Assembly: GCA_017307335.1 (NCBI GenBank)
Contig: JAFKFJ010000190.1
Coordinates: forward strand, 1-40,407
Direction: 5' to 3'
DNA length: 40,407 nucleotides
DNA from: Alphaproteobacteria bacterium
Lineage (GTDB): Bacteria > Pseudomonadota > Alphaproteobacteria > Acetobacterales > Acetobacteraceae
A program made the position numbers and the translations under genes. Positions 25,174-33,039 of the stretch are shown piece by piece. The notes beneath the pieces were generated by a model. It was not told where the DNA came from. It did not search any database and worked only from the letters and a program-made list of their open reading frames with translations. Positions within the stretch are counted from its first letter, which is position 1. Each line of letters starts with the position of its first letter.

Positions 25174-25684
25174 TTGCACCGCGCGCTGGATCGCGCCGAT
25201 CACGGCCGTCTCGCTCGCCGCGTGGCCCGGCGAAGCGCCGGCGCTCGCCGCACGGCTGCGGGCGCGCTTTGCACTGGACCTGGCCGCGCCCGGGCGCTGG
25301 ACGCAGGCAGACGGGCTGGTCTGCGTCTGGCTGGCCCCCGATCACTGGCAGATCGAACGCGTCGGCCGGCACGATCTGCTGCCAGCACTGGTTGCGGCGG
25401 CAGCCGAACATGGCGCCGCGATCGACGTCTCGGACGCGCGGGCAGTGCTGCGCCTGTCCGGGCCGGGGAGTCGTGACCTTCTCGCACGGCTGCTGCCGCT
25501 CGACCTTCACCCGCGCGCATTCGCCCCGCACCACGCCGCCAGCACCGTCGCGGCGCATATCGGGGTACAAGTGCGTCAGATCGACGCCCGCCCGACCTAC
25601 GACCTCGCCTGCCTGCGCAGCTACGCCGAGAGCCTCGGGCGTGCGGTTGACCACCGCGGGGGCCTGGCACTCGGCTGGGAGTAA
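25166..25684 (+). CDS. mgdD: N-methylglutamate dehydrogenase subunit D (sarcosine oxidase gamma-like)
   Basis: A 172-residue SoxG-like subunit, the fourth part of the heterotetramer. Typical blocks are WLAPDHWQI, the stretch AIDVSDARAVLRLSGPGSRDLLARL and FAPHHAA. The start is inferred as GTG 25166, overlapping the last 8 bases of mgdC, with GGAAGGA about 9 bases upstream; the longer frame from 25067 lies inside mgdC. It ends at TAA 25684. It is the last gene of the methylamine operon: the folate C1 genes (purU, folD) often seen next to this cluster in methylotrophs are not present here, and decayed DNA follows. Confidence 0.9.
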   Translation: MADCTARWIAPITAVSLAAWPGEAPALAARLRARFALDLAAPGRWTQADGLVCVWLAPDHWQIERVGRHDLLPALVAAAAEHGAAIDVSDARAVLRLSGPGSRDLLARLLPLDLHPRAFAPHHAASTVAAHIGVQVRQIDARPTYDLACLRSYAESLGRAVDHRGGLALGWE

Positions 25685-25737
25685 TTCTCTCGTCGTGCTT
25701 GGCAGTTGCGCATCACGCAACGAACTGGCGGCGGCGC

Positions 25738-26289
25738 CTACACGCGCAGGCGGGCTTGCATTCGTGACCTTTCGCGCGCAGCCCGGACGAATGCCCGGCT
25801 TTTCCCTGCGATGGACGGGCGACCGCCGAAGACGTCATGAACGTTGCGCATGCTCCTGTCGAGCTCGCGCAACCAAGCCTCGACCTCGGTGGTGGCGCGC
25901 CAGTCATCTCCTGATACATGCGACCGAACGCGGTGCGTACCGCAGCCGCATCTGCTTGCCGTTGCCGCAGACATAGATGCGTGCTTCCTGCGCGATCAGC
26001 GGCATCACGTCCGCGCGGTCGTGCCAGAGCCGATCCTGCACGAACTTGAGCACGCGCCCGGGCGAGAACGTCTGGATTCTCGAGCGAGAAATGAAGGGCA
26101 AAAGAGAGCAGGCCGCTTGTCGTCTCGTGGCCAGTCGCCAGAAACGTTACGATCTGATTGCGGATGCTGACCTCGCCGAGCGTCTCGCCAGTGACGGGAT
26201 CGCGCGGCGAGCATGACGCTGAGCAGGTCCTTGCGCTGGCCCGGCCCGTGCTGCCTCCGCACCGCCACGAGCTCGTCCGCGATTCCTCG
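25738..26289 (-). pseudogene. Relic of a CYP102-type cytochrome P450-reductase fusion
   Basis: Minus-strand translation shows pieces of a self-sufficient P450 (P450-BM3 family) in the right order but in changing frames. Near 26289-26203 comes a pre-I-helix piece ([10 protein letters not shown], then KDLLSVML). From 26201 in another frame comes DPVTGETL and the I-helix oxygen-activation motif [18 protein letters not shown], then NPDVLAR. At about 26060 the sequence jumps to the extreme C terminus of the reductase ([11 protein letters not shown], then [11 protein letters not shown]), and after another frameshift to [21 protein letters not shown]. By comparison with P450-BM3 from memory, roughly 650-700 residues covering heme Cys, FMN and most of FAD/NADPH domains are missing. 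It is non-functional. Confidence 0.85.
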
Positions 26290-26323
26290 GGACCTCCGCC
26301 GTCACCGAAATCTTGGCGCGGCG

Positions 26324-26431
26324 ATGGGGCCGGACTTTCCGGCGCTTGCCGCCAACCTGGGACGAAACCTTATGGAAAGCCGGCTCGGCATCCTGACCAC
26401 GGTGTTCGAGGCCGCGGCGATCGACGCCTGA
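26324..26431 (+). pseudogene. Possible C-terminal fragment of an unrecognised protein
   Basis: A plus-strand frame ends in 35 residues that look protein-like ([20 protein letters not shown], ending in TTVFEAAAIDA and a TGA). The frame continues upstream but there it overlaps the P450 relic and loses protein character. It could be the tail of a gene lost by the same deletions that removed most of the P450. I do not recognise the family, and it could be chance. Confidence 0.25.
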
Positions 26432-26467
26432 TTGGGGCCTCCCCACCTCGACGGCACTGGCGGCGAA

Positions 26468-27295
26468 CTATGCGCGCCGCGCGCCCCAGGCGGCGGCGAT
26501 GGCGCGCACCAGCGGCTTGAGATGGAAGCTCGCGTCGGGGCGGATGACGCGGACGATGCCGTGCTGGCGCAAGGCCTCCTCCACCACGGGCCCGATCGCG
26601 GCAACGGCGTCCCGGCGCGTCAGGGCGGCGAGCAAGGTTGCTTCGAGCCCGCTTGCGCGGGCGACGTCGATCAGTCGCTCCACCTGCGGCGAGCTCGTGA
26701 ACGCGATCATCCCGATCCGCCCTTGGGCCAGCTCCCGGATCGCCGCCGCCACCTGATCGGTCTCGGCCTGTGACGCGTAGCGGTAGGGCGTTACCGGAAA
26801 CACGGCCGCACCCCGCGCGCGCAGCGCGGCGAGCAGCGGCAGGGCGCCGTCGCCCGGATATAGCTGCACCCCGATCACGCGCCCGGCAATGTCGTCGTTT
26901 GCGAGCGCGGCGAGCACGCCCGGCGTCGTCGGCGTGGGGGCCGCGAGCCCCGGCGCGATCCCCAGCTCGCGCAACGCCCGCGCCGGCTTGGGCCCGCGCG
27001 TGATGCTGCGCACGCGCCCGAGCGCCCCGACAAATGCCGCACGCCCGCCGCGCCGCTCGGCGATGCTCATGAGCCGGCGCAGCCCTTCACCCGTCAGCCA
27101 GATCACGTCCTGGAAGGACCCCGCGACGAGCCGCGCAATCCAGGCTTCGGCTTCGGCGGCGTCGTCGAGATCGAGGATCTGCACCAGCGGACAGCGCACG
27201 GCGGTCGCGCCCTCCGCTTCCAGCATGGTGGCGAACAGGTCGAGCTCGCGGCTCTCCGGGATGAGAATCGAAAGGCCAGTGAGCGCCCCGGGCAT
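26468..27295 (-). CDS. Uroporphyrinogen-III synthase (HemD)-like protein
   Basis: About 275 residues with the two-lobed HemD pattern: an opening strand (GLSILIPESRELDLFATMLE), then ILDLDDAAEAEAWI, the first-lobe loop DVIWLTGEGLRRL, the repeat-domain segment GRVIGVQLYPGD and VFPVTPYRYA, and the second-lobe GMIAFTSSPQVERLIDVA followed by AIGPVVEEALRQHG. HemD makes uroporphyrinogen III from hydroxymethylbilane, but no heme gene is nearby and HemD-like domains also occur in nitrogen-regulation proteins, so a non-housekeeping role is possible. ATG 27295 is preferred over 27334 because the HemD fold starts just after it; neither has a clear ribosome site. It is likely expressed alone on the minus strand. 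Confidence 0.8.
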   Translation of the reverse strand: MPGALTGLSILIPESRELDLFATMLEAEGATAVRCPLVQILDLDDAAEAEAWIARLVAGSFQDVIWLTGEGLRRLMSIAERRGGRAAFVGALGRVRSITRGPKPARALRELGIAPGLAAPTPTTPGVLAALANDDIAGRVIGVQLYPGDGALPLLAALRARGAAVFPVTPYRYASQAETDQVAAAIRELAQGRIGMIAFTSSPQVERLIDVARASGLEATLLAALTRRDAVAAIGPVVEEALRQHGIVRVIRPDASFHLKPLVRAIAAAWGARRA

Positions 27296-27447
27296 TTCAG
27301 ACGACGGCCGCCGGCCGCGCCGCACCGGCGGCATCGGGCGGGGCGAAGAACACGCGGGCTACCAGTCGGATGTCCATCTTCCCAGCATAAGCGATGCCCG
27401 GGCCGGCCGCGGATCGAAATCAGCGGCGGTCGGGATGCCGCCAACGC

Positions 27448-28323
27448 TTACGTTTCCGCAGCGAGCTTGTCCTGCGTCTTCGTCTCGAAGTCGCTCGCGT
27501 CATGGCGCTCGTGCAGCTGGCTCGACCGCTCGCCGGAGATGCGATTGACCATGCGGCCGCGCTGCACGGCCGGCCGCGTGAGCAGCGCGTCCGCCCAACG
27601 TTGGACGTGCCGATAGTCCTGCACGCTCAGGAACTCCGCCGCGCCGTAAAGCCAGCCCTTCGCGAGCCCGCCATACCAGGGGAAGATCGCCATGTCGGCG
27701 ATGGTGTAGCTGCTGCCGGCCACGTACTCGTGCTCGGCCAGGCGGCGGTCGAGCACGTCGAGCTGGCGCTTCACCTCCATGGCGAAGCGATCGATTGCGT
27801 ATTCGATCTTGGTTGGCGCGTAGGTGTAAAAGTGCCCGAAGCCGCCCCCGAGATAGGGCGCGCTGCCCATCTGCCAGAACAGCCATGACAGGCACTCGGC
27901 GCGCGCAGCGGCGTCCGTGGGCAGGAACGCGCCGAATTTCCCGGCCAGATAGAGCAAGATCGCACCGGACTCGAACACGCGGATCGGCGCCGGGCCGCTG
28001 CGGTCCATGAGCGCGGGTATCTTGGAGTTCGGGTTCACCGCCACGAACCCGCTGCTGAACTGATCGCCGTCGCCGATCCTGATCAGCCAGGCATCGTATT
28101 CGGCGCCGCTGTGCCCCAGCGCCAGCAGCTCCTCCAGCATGATGGTGATCTTCTGGCCGTTCGGGGTCGCGAGCGAATAGAGCTGCAGGGGATGACGGCC
28201 GACCGGCAGCGCCTCATCGTGCGTCGCCCCGGCGATCGGGCGGTTGATGTTCGCGAAATGGCCGCCGCTGGGCTTGTTCCAGGTCCAGACCTTCGGCGGG
28301 ACGTAATCGGACGCGTTCGTCAT
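27448..28323 (-). CDS. Glutathione S-transferase family, YghU-type disulfide-bond oxidoreductase
   Basis: A 291-residue protein of the Nu-class (YghU/YfcG) glutathione transferases. The long N-terminal arm (PPKVWTWNKPSGGHFANINR) before the thioredoxin fold is typical of YghU. The fold follows with LYSLATPNGQKITIMLEELL, NPNSKIPALMD and ESGAILLYLAGKFG, then the helical domain with IADMAIFPWYGG. E. coli YghU binds two glutathiones and reduces disulfides. The ATG at 28323 matches that N terminus; a GAAGG lies too far upstream to be decisive. It follows a second glutathione-transferase gene by 76 bases on the same strand, so the two may form an operon. No link to the nitrogen genes is visible. Confidence 0.92.
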   Translation of the reverse strand: MTNASDYVPPKVWTWNKPSGGHFANINRPIAGATHDEALPVGRHPLQLYSLATPNGQKITIMLEELLALGHSGAEYDAWLIRIGDGDQFSSGFVAVNPNSKIPALMDRSGPAPIRVFESGAILLYLAGKFGAFLPTDAAARAECLSWLFWQMGSAPYLGGGFGHFYTYAPTKIEYAIDRFAMEVKRQLDVLDRRLAEHEYVAGSSYTIADMAIFPWYGGLAKGWLYGAAEFLSVQDYRHVQRWADALLTRPAVQRGRMVNRISGERSSQLHERHDASDFETKTQDKLAAET

Positions 28324-28399
28324 GGGCGGTACGGCACCTTCAAGGGAAAAGCGATCAACGGAGCCGATATGTGCGCGGCGCGCGGGGAAACGACCCCCC

Positions 28400-29104
28400 T
28401 CATGCCGCCGGCGGATAATTCGACGGGAACAGGGCCCGCTTGGTCTCCTCGTCGTTGACCTTCTTGAAGGCGTGGTCCGCCCCCACCGCGCGCGCCCGCG
28501 CGACGGCCGGACGGGCATCGACCGTCTGGAACAGGCGCTTCAGGTGGGGATAGGCGGCGAGCGGGTCGTCCGCGCCCTTCATCACGCGCGAGGCCCGATC
28601 GAGCCAGCCCCAGGCCGACATGTCGGCGATCGTGAGCGTGTCGCCAACGATGTACTCGCGTCCGGCGAGATGGTCGTTCAGCACCTGATAGTGGCGCTGG
28701 GCCTCGCGCCGGTAGCGGTTCACCGCATAGGCGATGCCCTCGGGCGCAGCGAACTGGAAATGCACCGCCTGACCCGAGAACGGCCCCAGGCCGGAGGCGA
28801 TGAAAAGAAGCCAGGACAGCAGCTCCGGGCGATCTTCCGGCGCTCCGAGGAACTTGCCGGTCTTTTCGGCGAGATAGAGGAGAATGGCGGTGGAATCGAA
28901 GACCCGCGCCGCCTTGCCGCCCGGCCCTTCCGTGTCGACGATCGCCGGCACCTTGCCGTTCGGATTGATCGCACGGAAGGCGGGAAGGTGTTGCTCGCCC
29001 TTGCTGGTGTCGACCGGAATCGTCTCGTAGCGCAGGCCGGCCTCCTCCAGAAAGAGCGCGATCTTCGCCGGGTTGGGCGTGGGGTGGAAATAGAAGCGGA
29101 TCAT
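28400..29104 (-). CDS. Glutathione S-transferase family protein
   Basis: A 234-residue cytosolic glutathione transferase-like protein. The N-terminal thioredoxin fold reads MIRFYFHPTPNPAKIALFLE, with NPNGKVPAIVD (the cis-Pro that holds glutathione) and DSTAILLYLAEKTG. The helical C-terminal domain contains LTIADMSAWGWLDRA, the usual N-capping motif of the family. ATG 29104 has AAGGA 7 bases upstream; the longer frame from 29146 is not supported. It would be the first gene of the minus-strand unit that also holds the YghU-type gene. Substrate unknown: conjugation, dehalogenation and disulfide reduction are all possible. Confidence 0.92.
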   Translation of the reverse strand: MIRFYFHPTPNPAKIALFLEEAGLRYETIPVDTSKGEQHLPAFRAINPNGKVPAIVDTEGPGGKAARVFDSTAILLYLAEKTGKFLGAPEDRPELLSWLLFIASGLGPFSGQAVHFQFAAPEGIAYAVNRYRREAQRHYQVLNDHLAGREYIVGDTLTIADMSAWGWLDRASRVMKGADDPLAAYPHLKRLFQTVDARPAVARARAVGADHAFKKVNDEETKRALFPSNYPPAA

Positions 29105-29586
29105 CAGGATTTCCTTCAGTCGACGAGGCAACGGTGCGGCCACCAAGCGCCGTGGCGCCGGTCCCAGCGCGGCATCCCCCGATCATCCCGCCGCTCCGCG
29201 GCCCTTCCCAGGCCAGGCGACCGAGTGCTCAAGGGAACCGCGTTTTAATATGCTCGTTCCATAATGGGCCAGGACCCCGTCGCTGGCAAGGCACGAATGG
29301 CCGGCGCTGCCGGCGCGACGGGCCCGGGCTCTGCGCCCCCGGTCGAGGCCGCGCCACGCCACACCCCGGCCCAACGGCGCATCAAAAGGCCGCGCCCATT
29401 TTCTGGGCGAACGCCTGCGAACTGTACGGCAGAGAGAACTGTGCACTCGTCGGCGTCACCTTCGCAATTCTTTCCACATGGACTATCGCATCCGCGAATA
29501 TATGGCACCCGGCTTGCATCCTCCGCAGCAGGCGGCACGATCTGCGTTGCCGCGCCGGACCGAGATCATGGCATGAGGATGCAGGG
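29105..29586. other. Divergent regulatory region between glutathione-transferase and urease units
   Basis: A 482-base gap without a convincing gene. It contains an AT-rich patch (29237-29266, unusual for this DNA) near the glutathione-transferase side, a pair of direct repeats (AACTGTAC at 29420, AACTGTGC at 29437) and the sigma-54 promoter at 29503 for the plus-strand operon. TGCACT at 29442 resembles one NtrC half-site but its partner is poor. No clear promoter was found for the minus strand. Confidence 0.5.
29503..29518 (+). promoter_or_regulatory. Sigma-54 (RpoN) promoter of the binding protein-urease-amidase operon
   Basis: TGGCACCCGGCTTGCA matches the sigma-54 consensus TGGCACG-N4-TTGCW at all fixed positions but one (the G after TGGCAC is C), with exact -24/-12 spacing. 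Transcription would begin near 29529, about 58 bases before the ATG at 29587. With the promoter at 11904 this makes two sigma-54 promoters serving nitrogen-uptake genes in one window. Confidence 0.82.
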
Positions 29587-31185
29587 ATGCCGATGCGAGC
29601 ACGGAAGCGGGCGACATGGTGGGCGGCGTGCCTCGGGGTTGCGCTCTGTCTCCCGACGGTGACAACCGCGCACGCGGAATCCGTGCTGCGTGTCGCGATG
29701 ACCGCGGGCGACATCCCCGATTGGACCGGCGCACCCGACCAGGGGTACGAGGGATACCGCTTTGTCGGCTTCTCACTCTACGACTCCATGGTCGAGTGGG
29801 ATCTCTCGCGCTCTGACGTTGCCGCTGACATCCGCCCGGGGCTTGCCGAGAGCTGGGAGGTCGATCCGAAGGATCCCAAGCGCTGGATCTTCCACCTGCG
29901 GAAGGGCGTCAAGTTCCACGACGGCTGCCCCTGGAACGCGGACTCGGCGGTCTGGAATTTCCGGCGCGTCATGGACTCCTCGGCGCCGCAGTACAATGCA
30001 CGGCACCACGCCATGCAGAGCTGGACGGTCATCAACGTCGCCGGCTTCGAGAAGATCGACGACTATACCGTGGCGCTGACGACCAAGATGGTCGACTCGC
30101 TTCTGCCCTACGAGATCGCCGTCTACTATCAGATCTCGAATTGCGCCGTGAGCAAGCTCCACAACGACTACACGGAATTCGCAAAGGCCCCATCCGGAAC
30201 CGGGCCGTACAAATTCGACAAACTCGTGCCGCACGAGCGGCTGGAGCTGGTGAAGAACCCCGACTACTGGGACAAGAAGCGCATTCCCAAGCAGGATCGC
30301 CTGGTGCTGCTGCCGATGCCGGAAGCGACCACGCGGGCGGCCGCGCTGCTCTCCGGCCAAGTGAACTTCATCGAGGCGCCCTCTCCGGATTCCATTCCGA
30401 AGCTGAAGGCGGCCGGAATGCAGATCTTCCTGGTCCCATACCCGCACAACTGGGACTATCAGCTCCGGGTCGATCGCCCGCCGTTCAAGGATATCCGCGT
30501 CCGCCAGGCCGCCAACTACGCAATCAACCGGGCCGAAATGGTGGACATGCTGCAGGGCGTGGCGACGCCCGGCTACGGCAAGTTCATCGAGTCGCAGCCG
30601 TACTACGGTCATCCGATCAAGTACGAATACAACCCCGAAAAGGCCAAGGCCCTGCTGAAGGCCGCCGGCTGCCTGCCCTGTGCCTTCACCGTGGGCATTT
30701 CGACCTCGGGCTCAGGGCAGATGCAGCCGCTGCCGATGAACGAGCTCGTCAAGGAGCAGCTCGAGGCGGTCGGGTTCAAGGTCACGCTCAAGCCGATGGA
30801 CTGGAACTCGCTGATCGACGTCTATTTTTCCGGCGCCGGGAAGAACCCGACGCTGGATGCGATCAACTTCAGCCTTTCCTCGATCGAGCCTGAGCAGGGC
30901 ATCATGAAGAACGGAATGACGCAGTACTGGCCGCCGAACGGCCTGAACTGGGGCTATTTCTCCGATCCGGACGTTGACAAGCTGGGCCAAGCGGCGCTCA
31001 GTGAGTTCGATGTCACGAAGCGCAACGCCATCATTGCCCACATGCATGAAAAGCTCGTGGCGGATGCCTATGAGGTGTTCATCGTGCACGACCTCAATCC
31101 GCGCGCCCTGTCGCCCAAGCTGAAGGGTTTCGTGCAGGCGCAGAGCTGGTTTCAGGACCTGACGCCGATCGTGGTCGAGCCATAG
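29587..31185 (+). CDS. Solitary SBP_bac_5 periplasmic binding protein heading the urease operon
   Basis: A 532-residue family 5 binding protein (dipeptide/oligopeptide/nickel type) with a Sec signal peptide: basic start MPMRARKRATWW, hydrophobic core, and a likely cut after TAHA at about residue 29. Conserved blocks are AESWEVDPKDPKRWIFHLRK, GVKFHDG, GTGPYKF and RQAANYAINRAEM. No permease or ATPase gene is in this operon, so it must use another importer, for example the dipeptide-type one at 6115-10103, or act alone. Family members bind peptides, heme, nickel chelates and others; next to urease, nickel or a urea-yielding nitrogen compound are reasonable guesses. A start at ATG 29593 (AGGG 6 bases upstream) is as likely as 29587. 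ureE begins 7 bases after its stop. Confidence 0.92.
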   Translation: MPMRARKRATWWAACLGVALCLPTVTTAHAESVLRVAMTAGDIPDWTGAPDQGYEGYRFVGFSLYDSMVEWDLSRSDVAADIRPGLAESWEVDPKDPKRWIFHLRKGVKFHDGCPWNADSAVWNFRRVMDSSAPQYNARHHAMQSWTVINVAGFEKIDDYTVALTTKMVDSLLPYEIAVYYQISNCAVSKLHNDYTEFAKAPSGTGPYKFDKLVPHERLELVKNPDYWDKKRIPKQDRLVLLPMPEATTRAAALLSGQVNFIEAPSPDSIPKLKAAGMQIFLVPYPHNWDYQLRVDRPPFKDIRVRQAANYAINRAEMVDMLQGVATPGYGKFIESQPYYGHPIKYEYNPEKAKALLKAAGCLPCAFTVGISTSGSGQMQPLPMNELVKEQLEAVGFKVTLKPMDWNSLIDVYFSGAGKNPTLDAINFSLSSIEPEQGIMKNGMTQYWPPNGLNWGYFSDPDVDKLGQAALSEFDVTKRNAIIAHMHEKLVADAYEVFIVHDLNPRALSPKLKGFVQAQSWFQDLTPIVVEP

Positions 31186-31192
31186 CGGGCCA

Positions 31193-31642
31193 ATGCTGCG
31201 CCTGCATGGCATTGTCGGACGCGCCGACGACGCGGAGCTGCATCAACGGCTGCATGCGCTGGAACACGCCGGGGCGCTCGAACGCGTGACGATGGAGGAG
31301 GCGGATCTCGGCCGGCGCCGAATCCGCCTCACCTCCGACAAGGGCACCGACTGCGCGATCAGCGTGGATCGCGCCGAGGATCTCTCTGAAGGCGCCGTGC
31401 TGCTGCTGGAACCGGGCCGCGCGATCGTGCTGCGCGTCGGGGTGGCGAAGGCGTGGCGGCTGCGCGCCCGCGATGCCGGCGCGGCCCTGCAGCTCGGCTG
31501 GCACGCCGGCAATCTGCACTGGCGGGTCCGCTTCGACGGCGACATGCTGCTGGTGCTGCTGGATGGGCCGCTCGCCGAATACCGTGCAAGGCTGGCGGCG
31601 TTGCTCGACGCCGGACTTGTCGAGGATGGCGGCGATGGCTGA
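31193..31642 (+). CDS. ureE: Urease accessory protein UreE
   Basis: A 149-residue nickel metallochaperone-like protein. The N-terminal domain contains RRRIRLTSDKGTDCAISVD and the middle VLRVGVAKAWRLRARDAG; the metal-binding domain reads LQLGWHAGNLHWRVRF, where family members have the LGNRHW motif, so the key histidine is probably His109 with His104 nearby. It lacks the His-rich C-terminal tail of Klebsiella UreE. ATG 31193 lies 7 bases after the binding-protein stop; the ribosome site is poor, suggesting coupling. It overlaps ureF by 8 bases. It delivers nickel to the UreC active site with UreG, UreF and UreD. Confidence 0.9.
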   Translation: MLRLHGIVGRADDAELHQRLHALEHAGALERVTMEEADLGRRRIRLTSDKGTDCAISVDRAEDLSEGAVLLLEPGRAIVLRVGVAKAWRLRARDAGAALQLGWHAGNLHWRVRFDGDMLLVLLDGPLAEYRARLAALLDAGLVEDGGDG

Positions 31643-32312
31643 TGCCGCGGCGCTGCTGCTCGCGCTGCAATTCGCCGACAGCGCATTCCCAGCCGGCGGG
31701 TTTGCGTTCTCGTGGGGCCTTGAAGGGCTCGTCGCCGATGGGCTCGTCACCGATGCCGACGATGTGGCGGACGTCGTCGCGCAGCAGCTCACGCTGCGCT
31801 GGCAGAGCATGGATCGCGTCCTGCTCGTCCGGGCGCACGCCGCGAACGATGCGGCGACGCAGGTTGCGGTCGACCGCCTCGCCGAGGCCGTCACATTCTC
31901 CGCCCCGATGCGGGCCGGATCGCGGCGCGCCGGCCGCGCGCTGCTCGGCGTGTGTGCACGGCTCGGCCTGCCGGCGGCCACCGCCTATCAGGCGCTGGCG
32001 GCGGACGACGCGCGGCTGGGCCATCTCGCCGTCGTGCAGGGGATCGTCTATCGTGCGGCCGGCATGACATGCCCGATGGCGGAACTGGTGAGCGGCTGGT
32101 CGCTGATCAGCGGCTTTAGCAGCGCGGCGGTTCGGCTGGGCGTCATCGGCCATGTCGAGGCGCTGCGGATCACGACGGCGCTGCGTGCGGCGCTTGCGGA
32201 CCTGCTTGCCGCCCCTGCCCGGCCCGCGGAACTGCCTGCGAGCTTCACGCCGCTTGCCGATATCGCCGTCATGCGCAACCACCGTCGTGATCTGAGAATG
32301 TTCGCGACGTGA
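31635..32312 (+). CDS. ureF: Urease accessory protein UreF
   Basis: A 225-residue all-helical protein of the UreF family, with the hallmark start LLALQFADSAFPAGGFAFSW and the C-terminal block PMAELVSGWSLISGF. UreF forms a complex with UreD and UreG that carbamylates the active-site lysine and gates nickel entry. The end MRNHRRDLRMFAT keeps the conserved C-terminal NH.R..RLF-like stretch. ATG 31635 is preferred (GAGG 9 bases upstream); ATG 31626 is a close alternative. Overlap with ureE and a 16-base gap to ureAB show tight operon packing. Confidence 0.92.
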   Translation: MADAAALLLALQFADSAFPAGGFAFSWGLEGLVADGLVTDADDVADVVAQQLTLRWQSMDRVLLVRAHAANDAATQVAVDRLAEAVTFSAPMRAGSRRAGRALLGVCARLGLPAATAYQALAADDARLGHLAVVQGIVYRAAGMTCPMAELVSGWSLISGFSSAAVRLGVIGHVEALRITTALRAALADLLAAPARPAELPASFTPLADIAVMRNHRRDLRMFAT

Positions 32313-32328
32313 CGGGCGGAGGCCGCCG

Positions 32329-33030
32329 ATGAACCTGACGCCGACCGAGATGGACCGGCTGACCATCTTCACCGCGGCGGAGCTGGCGCGCCGCTACCGC
32401 GCCGCCGGTATCCGGCTGAGCCGGCCGGAAGCGGTCGCGCTCATCTGCGACGAGGTGCTGACCGCGGCGCGGCGCGACCTGCCGTATGACGACGTCCGCG
32501 ACCTTGCGGGCCGGCTGCTCACCACCAACGACGTCATGGCCGGGGTCGCGGAGATGATCCCGCTGATCTGCCTCGAGGCCGGGTTTGCCGAGGGCACGAA
32601 GCTGATCGCGATCTTCGATCCGATCCGGCCGGGGGAGGAGACGGCGCTCGCGGCCGATCATGTCGTGCCGGGCGAGATCATCGCGCCCGATGAAGACATC
32701 GAGCTTCTCGGCGGTGCCGACGCGGTCGAAGTGGACGTGCTGAACACGGGCGACCGTGACATCCAGGTGCGCAGCCACGCGCATTTCTTCGAGGCCAACC
32801 GTGCGCTGCGCTTCGACCGTGCGGCCGCCTGGGGCCACAAGCTCGACGTGCCCGCCGGCGGCGGCGTCCGGTTCGAGCCGGGCATCGCGAAGTCCGTCCG
32901 GCTGGTGCCCATCCAGGGCCTGCGCGTCGTCGTGGGGCAGGCGGGACTGGCAAACGGTCCGCTCGACGCGGCCGGCGCGCGCGATGCCGCGCTGGCGCTC
33001 GCCCGGACGCGCGGCTATCTCGGGGCATAG
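32329..33030 (+). CDS. ureA: Fused urease gamma-beta subunit (UreA+UreB)
   Basis: A single 233-residue chain containing both small urease subunits. Residues 1-100 are the gamma part (MNLTPTEMDRLTIFTAAELA, EAVALICDEVL, DVMAGVAEMI). From about 112 the beta part begins (VPGEIIAPDEDIELL), with DIQVRSHAHFFEANRALRFD and VRFEPGIAKSVRL. The C terminus ARTRGYLGA resembles the end of the Helicobacter pylori fused UreA. Such a fusion is the rule in Helicobacter but uncommon in alphaproteobacteria, where separate UreA and UreB are usual. ATG 32329 has GGAGG 6 bases upstream. ureC starts 9 bases after its stop. Confidence 0.93.
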   Translation: MNLTPTEMDRLTIFTAAELARRYRAAGIRLSRPEAVALICDEVLTAARRDLPYDDVRDLAGRLLTTNDVMAGVAEMIPLICLEAGFAEGTKLIAIFDPIRPGEETALAADHVVPGEIIAPDEDIELLGGADAVEVDVLNTGDRDIQVRSHAHFFEANRALRFDRAAAWGHKLDVPAGGGVRFEPGIAKSVRLVPIQGLRVVVGQAGLANGPLDAAGARDAALALARTRGYLGA

Positions 33031-33039
33031 GGGCGGAAC

